64,000 nucleotides of DNA, taken from assembly GCF_963676685.1 (NCBI RefSeq), contig NC_092349.1, forward strand, positions 77,946,604-78,010,603, read 5' to 3'. Position 1 is the stretch's first letter; each line of letters opens with the position of its first letter. The position numbers and the translations under genes were made by a program. Under the pieces are notes generated by a model. The model had not been told where the DNA came from. It was given only the letters and a program-made list of their open reading frames with translations, and did no database searches. Source of the DNA: Mytilus edulis. Taxonomy: Eukaryota > Mollusca > Bivalvia > Mytilida > Mytilidae. Positions 11,295 through 24,500 of the stretch are shown here, in pieces.

Positions 11295-11740
11295 TAATTA
11301 CATTTTTTAGCTATGATTATGAAAACACGAATTTTATATATTTTATTATATAAACACTAGAATTGAAAACCAAAAGATATATGTAAAAGAATGAAAAAAC
11401 AGTAAATATTTTGTACTGAAACTCAAAATTACTTTTTGACAAATTTAAATGTCAAAATCCAATACAATGTGAGTCTTTGTGACAGCTGGGAACAGTATAT
11501 CTAACAATAAATATGGTCCTGGTGACAGTATACATTTTCTTTATCAGTAATAAATGTTGGTAAAGCAAGTTAGATGCTTTTAAAGTGTAAACATATTACT
11601 GCAATTTCAATGGGTATTTTTTTTTCTCAATTTTGATGGGTCAGTAAAACAAGCTGGAAGTTTCTTATTTTACACATAGAGTGCAACTAGATTATATGAT
11701 ACCTGAATGTAAGCAAATCATATGATATTTATGTGGAGTC
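11295..11740. other. AT-rich spacer
   Basis: No coding, RNA or repeat signal is recognised between the palindrome and the minisatellite. Confidence 0.3.
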
Positions 11741-12143
11741 CTTTGGGGTACTCTACCCCCTCCTGTTTGATAACTTAGAAACGAATGAGATCCCCACCTC
11801 TCATATACATTCATGTATGGGACTATATAACTAATCAAATGAAATATCTAGGTGAAGTCCCTAGGGTCACCCACCACCTCCTGCTTTAGAACTTGGAAAC
11901 AGTCGAGATCCCCATCCCTTAACCATATATATTCATGTATGGGACAATATAAAAAATCAAATAAAATATAGGGGGAGTCCCTGTGGGTCATCCCACCCCT
12001 CCTGCTTGAGAACTTGGAAACGGTCGAGATCTCCACCCCTAAACCATATATATTCATGTATGGGACTATATATAGAAATCATATGAAATATAGGTGGAGT
12101 TCGTGGGGCCATTCTACCCCTTCCTGTTTGAGAATTTGAAAAC

Positions 12144-12174
<31 letters not shown>

Positions 12175-12638
12175 TTCATGTATTGGACAATATAACAAAT
12201 CAAATGAATTATAGGGGGAGTCCCTAAAGTCACTGCACCCTCCTGTTTGAGAACTTGTAAACAGTCGAGATCCTCATTCCTTAACCATATATACTCATTG
12301 TAAGGGACTAAATAACAAATCAAATAAATTATAGGGGGAGTCCCTGCAGTCACCCCACCCCTCCTGTTGTTTGAGAACTTGGAAACAGTCGAGATCCCCA
12401 CCTTTAAATTAAACCATATATTTTCATGTATCATGTGTATGGGACAATAGAACTTGAATCAAATGAAATATAGGGAGAGTCCTAAGGGTCACCCTACCCA
12501 ATCCTGTTTGATAACTTGGAAACAGATGAGGTCCCCACCCCTCAACCATAAATATTCATGTATTGGACAATATAACAAATCAAATGAAATATAGGGGAAG
12601 TCACTGGGGTCCCCCACCCCCTCCTGTTTGAAAACTTG
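11741..12638. repeat. ~118-bp minisatellite, about 8 units
   Basis: Units share GAGAACTTGGAAACAGTCGA, GATCCCCACC, CATATATATTCATGTATGGG and AAATATAGGGGGAGTCCCT. Anchors recur at about 11768, 11886, 12006, 12125, 12246, 12370, 12508 and 12625. Units differ by many substitutions, so this is not a recent array. Minus-strand open frames across it repeat the same peptide and are not genes. Confidence 0.85.
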
Positions 12639-12937
12639 ATACAATACAATATACAATATGCTTTATTTTAAAAACACTCAGTCACATTGACATGTGAAAC
12701 AAGAGGTAAATTACAAAATACAATCACATACAATTAAAGAAATAAATGAAACAACTTAGAAATGAAATACATGTATATAGAAAATTACTTTACTTTATAT
12801 TATAATATTTTAATATCATAATATTTTAGTTAACTTTGAAATGAATAAAGATACGTTTTTAAGTACGTTAATTTTAGTCAATGACAGTAGTCCTTTCATT
12901 TTTGCTTCACTCGGATATTTCACATAGTACTCGGGAT
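12639..12937 (-). mobile_element. possible LINE 3' end inserted in the minisatellite
   Basis: A 299-bp segment interrupts a minisatellite unit between AACTTG and ACGGTCGAG. Its left edge is an ATACAATACAATATACAATA-type short tandem repeat. The minus strand contains about 40 in-frame codons ending in a stop near 12816, followed by an AT-rich tail. This layout fits a 5'-truncated non-LTR retrotransposon ending in a microsatellite. The peptide is too short to name a family. Confidence 0.4.
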
Positions 12938-13110
12938 AACGGTCGAGATCCCCACCCCTAAACCATATGTATTCATGTATGGGACAATATAAAAAATCAA
13001 ATGAAAAATAGGGGTAGTCCCTAGGGTCACCCACACCCTCTTGTGTGTGTTTTGAGAACTTGTAAAAGATTGAGATACCAACTCCTAAACCATATTCATT
13101 CCTGTTTGTC
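12938..13110. repeat. 118-bp minisatellite, distal units
   Basis: The unit resumes with GGTCGAGATCCCCACCCCTA. One further degenerate unit follows, including a TGTGTGTGT expansion around 13044. Confidence 0.7.
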
Positions 13111-15528
13111 ATTTGTCAATCAAAAAGATTGAATGACATACAAGGTCAATCTCATAGGCGTCACATATGCATATCAGTTTGCTAGACCTAACACCTGTCA
13201 TTTTATTCCAAATTTAGACATCATGGACTTGGGGTGAAGGTGGGAGTCATTTACATTTACTATGGACAGGTCAGTCAGACCTCACCATTGATCCCTGTAG
13301 TAGTAAACATTTGTCTGCTTTGTGTCTCATAACTTTTGTACTGTAGAACACAAACTCAGTTTTCTTTCTATGCAGGGAAGCAAGTTCATTCATACTTTTA
13401 CAAGCTCAGACTAAAGTCAACTTGAACTACTAACAGTCAACTAATATGAACAATTACGATCAACTAGAAGAACTGCAATCATTGCGAATTTGTACCACTG
13501 CTGACTCAAGACTCATGACCACGAAAAAAATATACTTGATATATATACGTTGCTATTGAAAATAATTATGTTTGCCTTGGTTTTTGGTTAACTGCCTACA
13601 GTTCTTACAGCGCTTTGATTTTTTTCTGGGACGCCTTCCTTCATATAATTATGATGTCTTGCAAGGCTATTTTAATTTTTTTCTGGGACGCCTTCCTACG
13701 ACGTCAGAACGCTGAAGCCATTTTTTACGTCTGGAGTTTGAGAGCAAATTTTGGGGGGAACTTTGACACCTAATTTTGACATGAAACTTTCATTGCCGGT
13801 TAGAAATTTTTACGTAGTTACAAAGTCCTACCTTTTTTGTGCTTATTGATGTAAAATATATCCAGAAATATCCAAAAGAAAAGATTAAATAAGCTACGAT
13901 TCCATTTGACAAAATGTTTGAGGTGGGCAAATATTTATTTTGTTTCAAGATGTTTTCCCACAATTACCAAAGAAACGTGACTTCCGGTGAATATAAAATT
14001 TAAAAAATGGTAAAATTTAATGGACCCGAACTTCAGGAACGTTTGACATTATCTGGAAATTCGGGTCTGTCAAATTTTTACCAATTTTGAGACTTTGAAT
14101 TTGGGTAGAGTCACTTAAGCCCTGCATGAGTTATGTCCCTTTATAAATTGAAAATAAGAAAATTTGCAGTTTCCACACCAAAATTTTATTTTGCCATTTC
14201 CAAATATTCCCAAACTAATAAAGAATGTTCATTTCCACCAAACATAGACCAAGATCAATCTGAGTTGGTGTCACCAGGTCACTTTCTCCAATCTTGAGTT
14301 ATGTCCCTTTTATAAAAAAAATGATAAATTTGCAGTTAAACACCCTTTCTTTAATTGCCACATCCATTTGTTCAGAAACTAATAAAGAATGCTTATAACG
14401 ACCAAGCACAGAGCAAGTCCAAATTTGGGTAGCATTACATGCACTGTTTGGGAGTTCCCACATTACTGTAAAAGTATTTGTCATTGAAAGGTGCATATGA
14501 AAGCGCTCAAACACCCAAACAATCTCTAACATTGTCTAACATATATAATGACAACATAGTCAGATGCCTCTGTGTCCTATAGGTCCCATGTGTAGTCGCA
14601 TTTGTCATCCATTTTTATGATTATTTATATTAGTTTGGGTTATTTTGGGAGAAAAATGAAGAAAAAGGCGTCCAGATATTGTTTCTGTCATCAGACCGAC
14701 TTTTAACTCATACCTAAGACTAACACTTTTAAACTTAAAAAGAGGGGGTAAAGGTTATTTTCGTGCAACACTTTTTGCCACTTTTTATTTCATGTGTAGC
14801 CGTGAAAAAGGTTCGTTATTCCCTGTGTTTCTTAAAATCGATAAAAAGATCAATGTGCAAGAAATTTTTAATTGTTTGTTCATCAATGGCAATTTTATTT
14901 CGCGTTCTTTCGTGCAGATACCCCCTTTAATTATTTTCGCGTTATTATGCATATATACATGTACAGTTCTATGATTGTTATTCTAAAACATATAGAGACT
15001 CTCTATATAACATAGCAGTGATCGCCGTGGAGAAGTGGAAACATGGAATTGATCAATGTTGATAGTTAATAGCAAATACACTTTATTTATGTTATATGTA
15101 TGTTCATAGTATACAGAAACGTGAAAATCATGGAATTTAACAGAAAGCAAAAAAATAAAGGGCTTTGGAAAAAAGGGAGAGGGCTTAAGACATGTAAGAT
15201 AATTGCCCTGTCTCCCAGTGAACATGCCTATGACTCAGTTTGATACCTTTTCTGAAATTCTCCAGACATAAATTCTTTTATAAAAATTCATCCTACAACA
15301 GTTTACATACTTTCAACAAAGCTCGATTTTGTGGGTGTGTTCTAGTTAAGTTTTAAAGAAAACAAACATCAACAGGTATGAATTAGTTCACTGACCTGTC
15401 ATTTTTGCAAGCAGAGACATCTATATATGTCCAATGGACACATTTTTTTTACAATGTATTACTCTTATAAGATTATTATATTTTTAGATTTTGATGAGTT
15501 CCTGTATCCAACTTTGATCTATTATTTG
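13111..15528. other. region upstream of MSH4
   Basis: No convincing exon was found. About 14105-14440 holds two to three imperfect units sharing GAGTTATGTCCCTTTTATAA and AACTAATAAAGAATG. A duplicated TTTTTTCTGGGACGCCTTCC occurs at about 13620 and 13678. The MSH4 promoter and any 5' untranslated exon should lie here, but no specific site is supported. Confidence 0.35.
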
Positions 15529-15543
15529 ATGATGATGTTTCAG

Positions 15544-15568
15544 TCGGATGCTAAGAAACCCAAATATC
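15544..15568 (+). CDS. MSH4: MSH4 exon 1 or 2 (tentative)
   Basis: 25 nt, SDAKKPKY plus one base, between TTTCAG and GTAAGT. It joins in frame to the next exon. Alternatively the exon extends left to the in-frame ATG at 15535, 15532 or 15529 and is the first coding exon. Confidence 0.55.
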
Positions 15569-18500
15569 GTAAGTACATAAAATGAAGTATTGTAATAAAT
15601 ATTGCATGTATCGTAATAGAAAATGTACATTAAAACTCCCTATTTTGTACTTTTTGACTGAAACAAAACTTTTTTATATTTATAAGTCAAGATATCAGCT
15701 GGAAAACACATATCACATGTAAAATGTCTGTGAGCTGAATTGAAAGCTCATCCATGTTACATGTACCAGGACTCAAACTTTATAAAGTTGCACATTAAAA
15801 CATTGTTTAAAGATAACACTTTTTTGACTATCAATTTTCCCATACAAACTTCCTTTAACAAATTAAAAGTCATTTCAAGAATCATTTTGTCTTTTATAAA
15901 GTCATAAGTGTATAAATTTTTCTCATTGTTCTTTACGTTATTACTTAACGCATGTGTGTTGTACCATATAGGATAGGGTTAAACAAATTAAAAAAATTGA
16001 TAATGTGATAATTGTTGATGTGCGATCTGCTATTAATTCACAAACTAAATGAACAGTTATCCTTTTGTAGTCAGATTTGTACCTCTTAATTCTATTGACA
16101 GGATTTGTTAATTTGTTTCTGTTATTTCCTTTAGATCTGACTAACTTTTTTTCAGAACTAGATTTATTGGAGACTCCAGTGAACAACCAAAATGACAGTA
16201 CCAGTACTAATACATCATCAGTCAGACCTAATTACTCTGTATCAAGGTACTAACAATTAGAAAGCTGATAACAAAATGAACTCTTTTTGTAATGTAAAGA
16301 AAAAGATTTTATCATTTAATTTGCATGAGGTCAAACAACAAACAGACATATTCCTGAATATTTGTGCCTATCAAAAAATATTTAGATTAGCACTTTTGAA
16401 GTTAAGATCCCTACATAGTACATACCTAGCTACATGTACAATTATTATGATATTTAAAACATGTTTCTGAAAAATGCTGGCCCACCCCTTGCTCATATAG
16501 ATATATATACTAACAGATCTTATTTTATTCTGCTGGAGTATAACTAAATCATTTGCTTTTTGTTTGGTGATGTGAAGAATTATTTTTATGTTACCGGTAT
16601 ATATACTGTTTGTTTTAATCTTAAATCAATAACTTATGTGTCAGCATGCTATCAGTTTTTGTGTCCTTGAAATCACAAAATAAGATCTTGGGATTTTCTT
16701 GATAGTTCTAAAAAAAAATTGCCATTTTTAGTATTCAACAAGGCTCAGAGTTTTATGCTTTGATTTCAGTTCTTCATACACCACTGGTCGAGGGAACTCA
16801 AACTTGTATACTCCTGGACAAAGAAGCTCTTCATCCTTCACTCCCAGTCATGGGAGTTCCATGTCATACACACCTGGTAGAGGGAGCTCCACATCATACA
16901 CCCCAGGGAGGAGAAGTACTTCATCGTACACACCAGGTCGGAGAGGCAGTACCTCTATTACAACCCCTGGCAGTAAGAGGAAGACACCATACTCCAGTAC
17001 AACACCAATGGATGTCAACTCATCAGTTATTGTTGGTAGGCACATGGTCTTGTATATTTTTACATTGCCTCTTCCAATGAAAAGATAATACTGATCCAAA
17101 ATATACTTCAAATGTTTATTGTTTGGATGATCACTGCAGTACATTTTTACATTGAATAAAACATTAAAATGATAAAACTTATCACAGAAGTACTTCAAAG
17201 TTAAGAAATATATTTATTACAAAAAAAATCACCTGAAGAACATGTGATACAATTGTCATTGATCAGTAAGGATTTTTCTCCTCTGTTTCAAAACAATGAC
17301 TTTTTAGCTCACCTGGCCCAAAGCACCAAGTGAGCTTTTCCCATCACTTGGCGTCGTCTGTCGTCATTAACTTTTACAAAAATCTTCTCCTCTGAAACTA
17401 CTGGGCCAAATTTAACCAAACTTGGCCACAATCATCACAAGGGTATGTAGTTTAAAAAATGTGTCCGGTGACACGGCCAACCATCCAAGATGGCCGCCAT
17501 GGCTAAAAATAGAACATAGGGGTAAAATGTAGATTTTGGCTTATAATTCTGAAACCAAAGCATTTAGAGCAAATCTGACATGGGGTAAAATTGTTTATCA
17601 AGTCTAGATCTATCTGTCCTGAAATTTTCAGATGAATTGGACAACTGGTCGTTGGGTTGCTGCCCCCAATTTGTAATTTTTAAAGACATTTTACCATTTT
17701 TGATTATTATCTTGAATACTATTATAGATAGATATAAACTGTAAACAGCAATAATGTTCAGAAAAGTAAGATCTAAAAATAAGTCACATGACCAAAAAGG
17801 TCAGTTGACCCCTTAACTCTTTATCTACCACTGACGGATATATACGCGGTATTTAACACTGTTTAGTTCGTAGTGACTGATAAATCCGCTTGCCAGTTCA
17901 CCTGTGTATTCGCAGTGACTGATATATCCGCTGTAAACAACCACATGCGCAGTCGCGGTGACGGATATTCCCGTAAAATATACCACTGTTAAAACCCTTT
18001 AGATTGGACAATACTTCTGGGGAATCCCGAAATGAACCAATCAAATTCAGTTAAAATACATTGTTTTTTACACGTGTTTTTGCTCGCGTAATGCGATTGA
18101 AACAATGGCGGATGATTGGGCTTCATTCTTCGAATCCGACGATGAAGATGAAGAATTTGAGGGTTTTTCGCAGTCAGATATTGACGAAAGTGAAATTGGA
18201 AGTGTCGGCAGCGATATTAGTTTGTCAGATTTAGAAAGCGAGTCGTCTGAGGACGAGGAACCGGAGTTAGATAATGATATTTGGACAAATAATTTGTATA
18301 AACCCCCAGTCACGGAGTTTTCGCAACCGTTTGGGGCAGCATTTAATTTGGAAAAGGAGAAGAAAGCTATAGATTTCTTCCACAAATTCTTTCCTTTTTC
18401 ACTTGTTGAAAAATTAGTGGAAGAAACGAATTCATATGCACGTAAAAGCATATTAACAAAACCTGACAAAGTGTGGGTTGAAACAACTGCAGTTGAGATG

Positions 18501-21500
18501 ATGGCTTTTTTGGGTATCCATGTAATTTTTTCAGTATTAGGAGTTCCTAATTATGCTTTGGCATGGAAAAAACAATGGCCCTTTGAGATTCCTAGTATCC
18601 CAACAATCATGACAAGAACAAGATTTGAAAGAATCTCAAGATATTTCCACATGAAAGACACTGCCAACAATCCTCCGAGAGGACAACCAGGGCATGACAA
18701 ACTTTGCCATATTAGACCTGTATTGGATACGTTAACAACAACATGCTTAGAAAACTATAGGCCACATAAAGAGCAATCCATTGATGAGGGCATGATTGCT
18801 TTCAAGGGTCGACTGTCTTTCAAACAATACCTACCAGCAAAACCCACAAAATTTGGAATCAAAGTTTGGGAACGTGCCTCCCCGCACAATGGATATGTGC
18901 ATGAGTTCCAAGTTTATACAGGACGTGTAGCTGGTGTTCAAGTTGAGGAAGGTCTGGGTTCAAGGGTAATTAAAGACTTGTCCAGAAATCTGGTTGGCAA
19001 ATATCATGTAATATACATGGACAATTTTTTTTCAAGTCCAGAGTTGTTCGATCAACTTTTGCAAGACAGAATATATTGTGCTGGCACGGTAAGAATCAAT
19101 CGCCGTGGAATGCCTGAAGCCATCAAGGGGGCAAAGCTAAAGGAAAGAGGAGAGACACTAACCATGCAAAAGGGGAATCTTGTGGCTACTGCCTGGAAAG
19201 ATAAAAAAGTAGTTACGTATCTCAGTACAAACTGTGATCCAACTCTAGTAAGAACGGTACGAAGGAGAAAAAAAGATGGCACAGTGCAAGATGTCCCTGC
19301 TCCAGCTGTGTCTGAGTATTACAACAAATACATGTTTGGAGTTGACTTGGCTGATCAGAAAAGGATGCAGTACTCAACTTGCAGAAAAGCCAGGAAATGG
19401 TACAAGTATTTGTTCTGGTTTTGTTTTGATCTTGCCACTGTAAATGCCCTGATTTGTATGCAGGAATCGGCAAATCATAGGAAAGTTTCCAGGACAAATA
19501 AAGAAACTAAGTTATCACAACTTGAGTTCAGAAAAGCATTGGCCCAGCAGATGATAGGGCAGTTCAGAGGTGTAAGGAAGAGAAAAGCTCCACCAGTGAC
19601 TGGAAACTGTGGACTGGCACACTGGCCATTTCAGTTTGAAAAACCAGGCAGATGCAAACAATGCCTTAAACAAAACAAACGACATGAAGTATCAATAGGA
19701 TGCAAACAATGTAACGTCAAACTGTGTATAAAGAATGACTGTTTTTTTAAGTACCACGAGGAACTGTTGAAGTGAAGCTGTGGCATTATTCATGTAAATA
19801 AATAGGAATATATATTGGAATTTTTAGGAAATTATATATAATTATAACAAAATTTTGTGTTTCAACATATTTTATTGGATTAATTAGTGTACATAACTGG
19901 ATTAAAATCAGGAATATGAAAATTCAAACAATTGTGAGTAAAATGCATTTTTTATTTTTAATTTCTATACAGTAATTGCTGAATAATTTCATATTTAATT
20001 AGAGTACTGATTACACCGCTGTAGAATTTTTCTCACTGCAAATTATCTCTGGTAGTTAACCTACAAAACAGCTGCAGTAGCTAACTAATCAACTGTGTGT
20101 AGTAGTGAACTGTATAATCGCCTGTGGTAGATAAGAAGTTAAGGAGTTATTGCCCATTATAGTAAATTTTTAACAATTTTCACTAATTTGGTAAATTTTT
20201 AACAATTTTTATGCCCCACCTACGATAGTAGAGGGGCATTATGTTTTCTGGTCTGTGCCTCCGTTCGCTTCAGGTTAAAGTTTTTGGTCAAGGTAGTTTT
20301 TGAAGAAGTTGAAGTCCAATCAACTTGAAACTTAGTACACATGTTCCCTATGCATTTGCTATGATATGATCTTTCTAATTATAATTCCAAATTATAGTTT
20401 TGACCCCAATTTCACGGTCCACTGAACATAGAAAATGATAGTGCGAGTGGGGCATCCGTGTACTATGGACACATTCTTGTTACAAAATATTTTCCTCTGT
20501 ATCTAAAGGGCCAAGTTTATTATAGATAGAGAAAATTTTAAGTACAAAAAATGTTCAGTAAAGTAAGATTTACAAACACATCACCATCAGCAAAACACAA
20601 TTTTGTCATGAATCCATCTGTGTCCTATGTGTAATATGCACATAGACCAAGGTGAGAGACACAGGCTCTTTAGAGCCTCTAGTTTTAAATATGAAAAGGT
20701 AGATGTGGTATGATAGCCAATGAAACACAAGAGAACAAATGACACAGAAATTAACAACAGTACAAAGGAAATACTCTTTATGGCTTTCAACAATGACTGT
20801 TATGAATAAATAGTAGATAAATTACTGAAACAAGAGAAGCAAATATCTTAAATTGTCTTAAAAAGTTCATGCATTTCAGCTTTATATTCAACACATTCAA
20901 ATCCAATAAGCAAACAAACATAATTATATAAATATTTTTCATAGTCCATGCATATTTAAGTTGAAAATACATTGCAAATTACTATTTTTCTCACACAGCT
21001 GTAGTAGAAGGAAGAGGGCTTGCCAGAGGAGAGATAGGCATGGCTAGTATCAATTTGAAAAGTCCTCTCCTAACATTGTCCCAGTTTTCAGACACACCAA
21101 CGTATGTCAAAACTATCACCAAACTACAGATACTTCTTCCTGTTGAGGTTAGTATTAGAATATTAGGGACTCTAACATGCTTACAATTATTTTGTTTTGT
21201 TTTTTGATAATGTTGAATTAAAGCAATATGATAAACTGTTGTTTTGATGATAATTTTGAAATGAAATAGTGTGGTGAAAACTGCCTTATTGAAAACCTGT
21301 GTAAATGTAAAAAAAGACATCTTGAAGTTGTAACCACAAGTGAAAGACAACTAGATAACACCACTGTTAAAAGAAAAAAACAACAAAAGTACAAATAACA
21401 GTCTTCAAATCACTACCTAGAAGACATGATTAATCACTTAGCAAAACCCACCATAAACAAAGGATTATCTTATGTACTCTTGAATTTACAGGTTCAACAT

Positions 21501-24500
21501 CTCTCGCTGATAAATATTAATTTTTTAAATATCTGCAAAATTTTGAATTTTATCTTTAAATGATTGTGTCAGATAAGCATTTTACCTCCAAATGAGTACC
21601 GTCATTTCTGTTTGGAGGTTTGGCTGTAAGTTATTTTACTTCATGAATAATATCCATGTCATGTGGTAAATACTTAAGCCTTTAGGTTTCTGATTTAATG
21701 CATAATGTCTCTGTCAGGATATCTATGTGAGATTTGCTCTATTGGTTTTTAATTTGTTAACACTGCAAAAACATTTAAGGTCAAGTAACAGTAAATTGGC
21801 TTTGTCACATATTTTGGTCAAGTAACAGTAAATTGGCTTTGTCACAGATTTTGTTAAATTTTGCATACATCTTTGTCTCATTGAACTATAGCCGAAAGAA
21901 TAATGCATTTATCTTTTTTAATTTCTGAAATATTTTTATTCTATTATGGTGACTTGAATAACACCGGTATCAGTCAGGTTACAATTCTACCTTGACAGGT
22001 AAGTTTGTATTTAGCCTATAAAATACTTATTTAGCCTTGAGAATTGAAAGGTCAGTTTCCCATTCATACAATAGAGTTGATAAATTTGGCGTCATGCCAT
22101 TTACCTTGTCCAAAATTTAGGTCACTTTATTGTTATTGTGATATTGTTAAAGTACAAAAGAACCCTATATTCTGACCAATACTTAAAACTTTGTGCATCT
22201 TGATTTAGTTGTTAAAAATCTGTTAATGTTGAATTTAGGGGTTATTTTAGGCCTTTTAATTGCATATTTCTTTACATGGTAGTTTTTTTTTTCAGATATA
22301 AAAAAAAAAAACTATCTGCTTGACTGTTATAGAAATAGACTATGCTTGCAGGGTCTTGTTTTTTGTTTACACCAAATCTGACAGATTATTATAAAGTTGC
22401 AAAATATTTTAAATGAGAGCTGAAATATTTCTATCTTTAAATGTGCATTGAACAATGTTGAAGGTTAAAATAATCATAATGTGAACAAGAATGAAGAAAC
22501 CACTTGGTCCCAAAAAAAACCATCATCAACCAGGATATAATATTCCAAATTTTAATTTATTATACTAATATCAGTTGAAATCTCAAGACACTATTTTGCA
22601 TGTTTACAATATAGGTCATGTCCCAACAGAAAATCAATGAATTTGACAGTACAATGAACTCTTAGCACAGACACATAAGGTCACTGTGAAATAGACATTT
22701 AGGGCAAGAAACAGTCAGTTATACCAAACCAGTTTGACTAGATGTCTAGTTTAAAACCAGTTTGACTAGATGTGTCCTATATTTTGACAATGTAAATGAC
22801 ATGAGGCCCTGCATGGGTTTTTTAATATCTGTATTCTTTAAATTTTTAGGGCATTTTTCTTTTAATAGCCTTAAAAATAACTCTCATTCTGTAAAGCAAA
22901 TTCTCATGAAAATGATTTTACTATATAGTCTTTCTGTTACAAGATTATTTATCAATTATGCACATTGATCATTATATTATCGGTATTGCATTACAGTTAC
23001 CTAAGTTTCCTTTTTATTTTGCACATTTATTCTTTATACTTTTGCACCACATTATTCTCTACTCTTTATTTTGTTGTTCATTTTCTCTATTCTCTATTTT
23101 TTGTTGCTATTACATTTATTCTCTATTCTGTAAACCCCATTCTGACCCTTATAGGTAAACTTCTATTGTATGAATGGGATAAACTGACCTTTCAATTCTC
23201 AAGGCTAAATAAGTATTTTATAGGCTAAATACAAACTTACCTGTCAAGGTAGAATTGTAATCTGACTGATACCGGTGTTATTCAAGTCACCATAAAAGAA
23301 TTTTTTTCTCTGTTTTAGATAATTATGCCTAACACAGCATGTGAAAGTGGTAATATGACCAAACTGTTTACTCTTGTCAACGACCAGTTTGTCAACACAA
23401 GTCTGTCAGCTGTTCAAAGGAAATACTTTAATGAAGCAAGAGGTAATATTTGCAGTAAAATATTTAAAATTGAGAATGGAAAAAGAAAATTTGTCAAAGG
23501 GAGACAACATGACCAAAAAGCAGAAAACAGCCAAAGACCACCAATTGGTTTTAGTTAAAAAAAATATGGTGCCAAAATAGAGACTTGAGTTTTGTTTGTA
23601 TAATAAAGTTCACTGTAGACAGGTTTGTTTGTATAATAAAGATTCACTGTAGACAGGTGTGTTTGTACTTGTAGGAATACAGTATGTGAAACAGCTGTGT
23701 GTACCAGAGTTTAGTACAGTGGAAATGGAAGTCACTTCCAAGTATGTATATAGATTGATGAAATAAAATGTTTTTATGGTTCACTGGTTAAGTTATTTAA
23801 TTTTTTCTGCATCTCAGATACCATAAATATAAGATCAACAGTGTTTTGTGTATGGAATGATTTTAAGGTATGCATGTCTGTCTGGCAGGATTCATCTAAC
23901 CTTGACCCATTTTCAAGGTTAATTTTCAGTTTTTAAAATTATGCCATAAACAGTTAACCAAGCGAGGCATTTTAGTATGTAAACTCTTCTAAATCATATT
24001 GATGTTATATGTATTATTACTTGAATTATTACCTCATCAGGTTAGTTCTGTTTCATTGGTGATTTGTTTTACCATACAAAACTGCAAATTTAGAAATGTC
24101 TATGCATCTGGTGCAAGAAAATTGGTACCATTACTTTTATTACTACCACTGGGTCGATGCCTCTGCTGGTGAACTATTAGTCCCCGAGGGTATCACCAGC
24201 CCAGTAGCCAGTACTTCGGTACTGGCATGAAATACGGATTTTTTGTGTTATTAAAAATTGCTGTTACAAAATATTAGAAATTATTATAAATTAAGGAATG
24301 TATCTCCCTCATGCAAAGCTCTGATTCCTTTCACGGATTTGGCTATACTTTTTGGACCTTTTGTATTATAGCTCTTCATCTTTTATATAAGCTTTGGATT
24401 TCAAATATTTTGGCCACGAGCATCACTGAAGAGACATGTATTGTCGAAATGCGCATCTGGTGCAAGAAAATTGGTACCGTTAATTTTATTTGTAGATACT

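Larger units (their letters stand above)
17305..20690 (+). repeat. family D repeat, split by a piggyBac and a family E element
   Basis: It starts TTTTTAGCTCACCTGGCCC and ends with CCAAGGTGAGAGACACAGGC and TTTAGAGCCTCTAG. GCTCACCT at one end is the inverse of AGGTGAGC-type sequence at the other, so a non-autonomous DNA element is plausible. Outer segments are 17305-17816, 20143-20207 and 20483-20690; the rest is inserted DNA. Other copies are at 32355-33118, 33590-34128 and 49783-50552. Confidence 0.75.

Noticed and set aside
11848..13112. minus-strand frames with HEYIWLRDGDLD-like repeats
   Set aside because: They follow the 118-bp minisatellite; the peptide repeats because the DNA does.
18105..19775. 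the transposase as a domesticated host gene
   Set aside because: Intact inverted ends and TTAA sites surround it, so it is better explained as a resident transposon.
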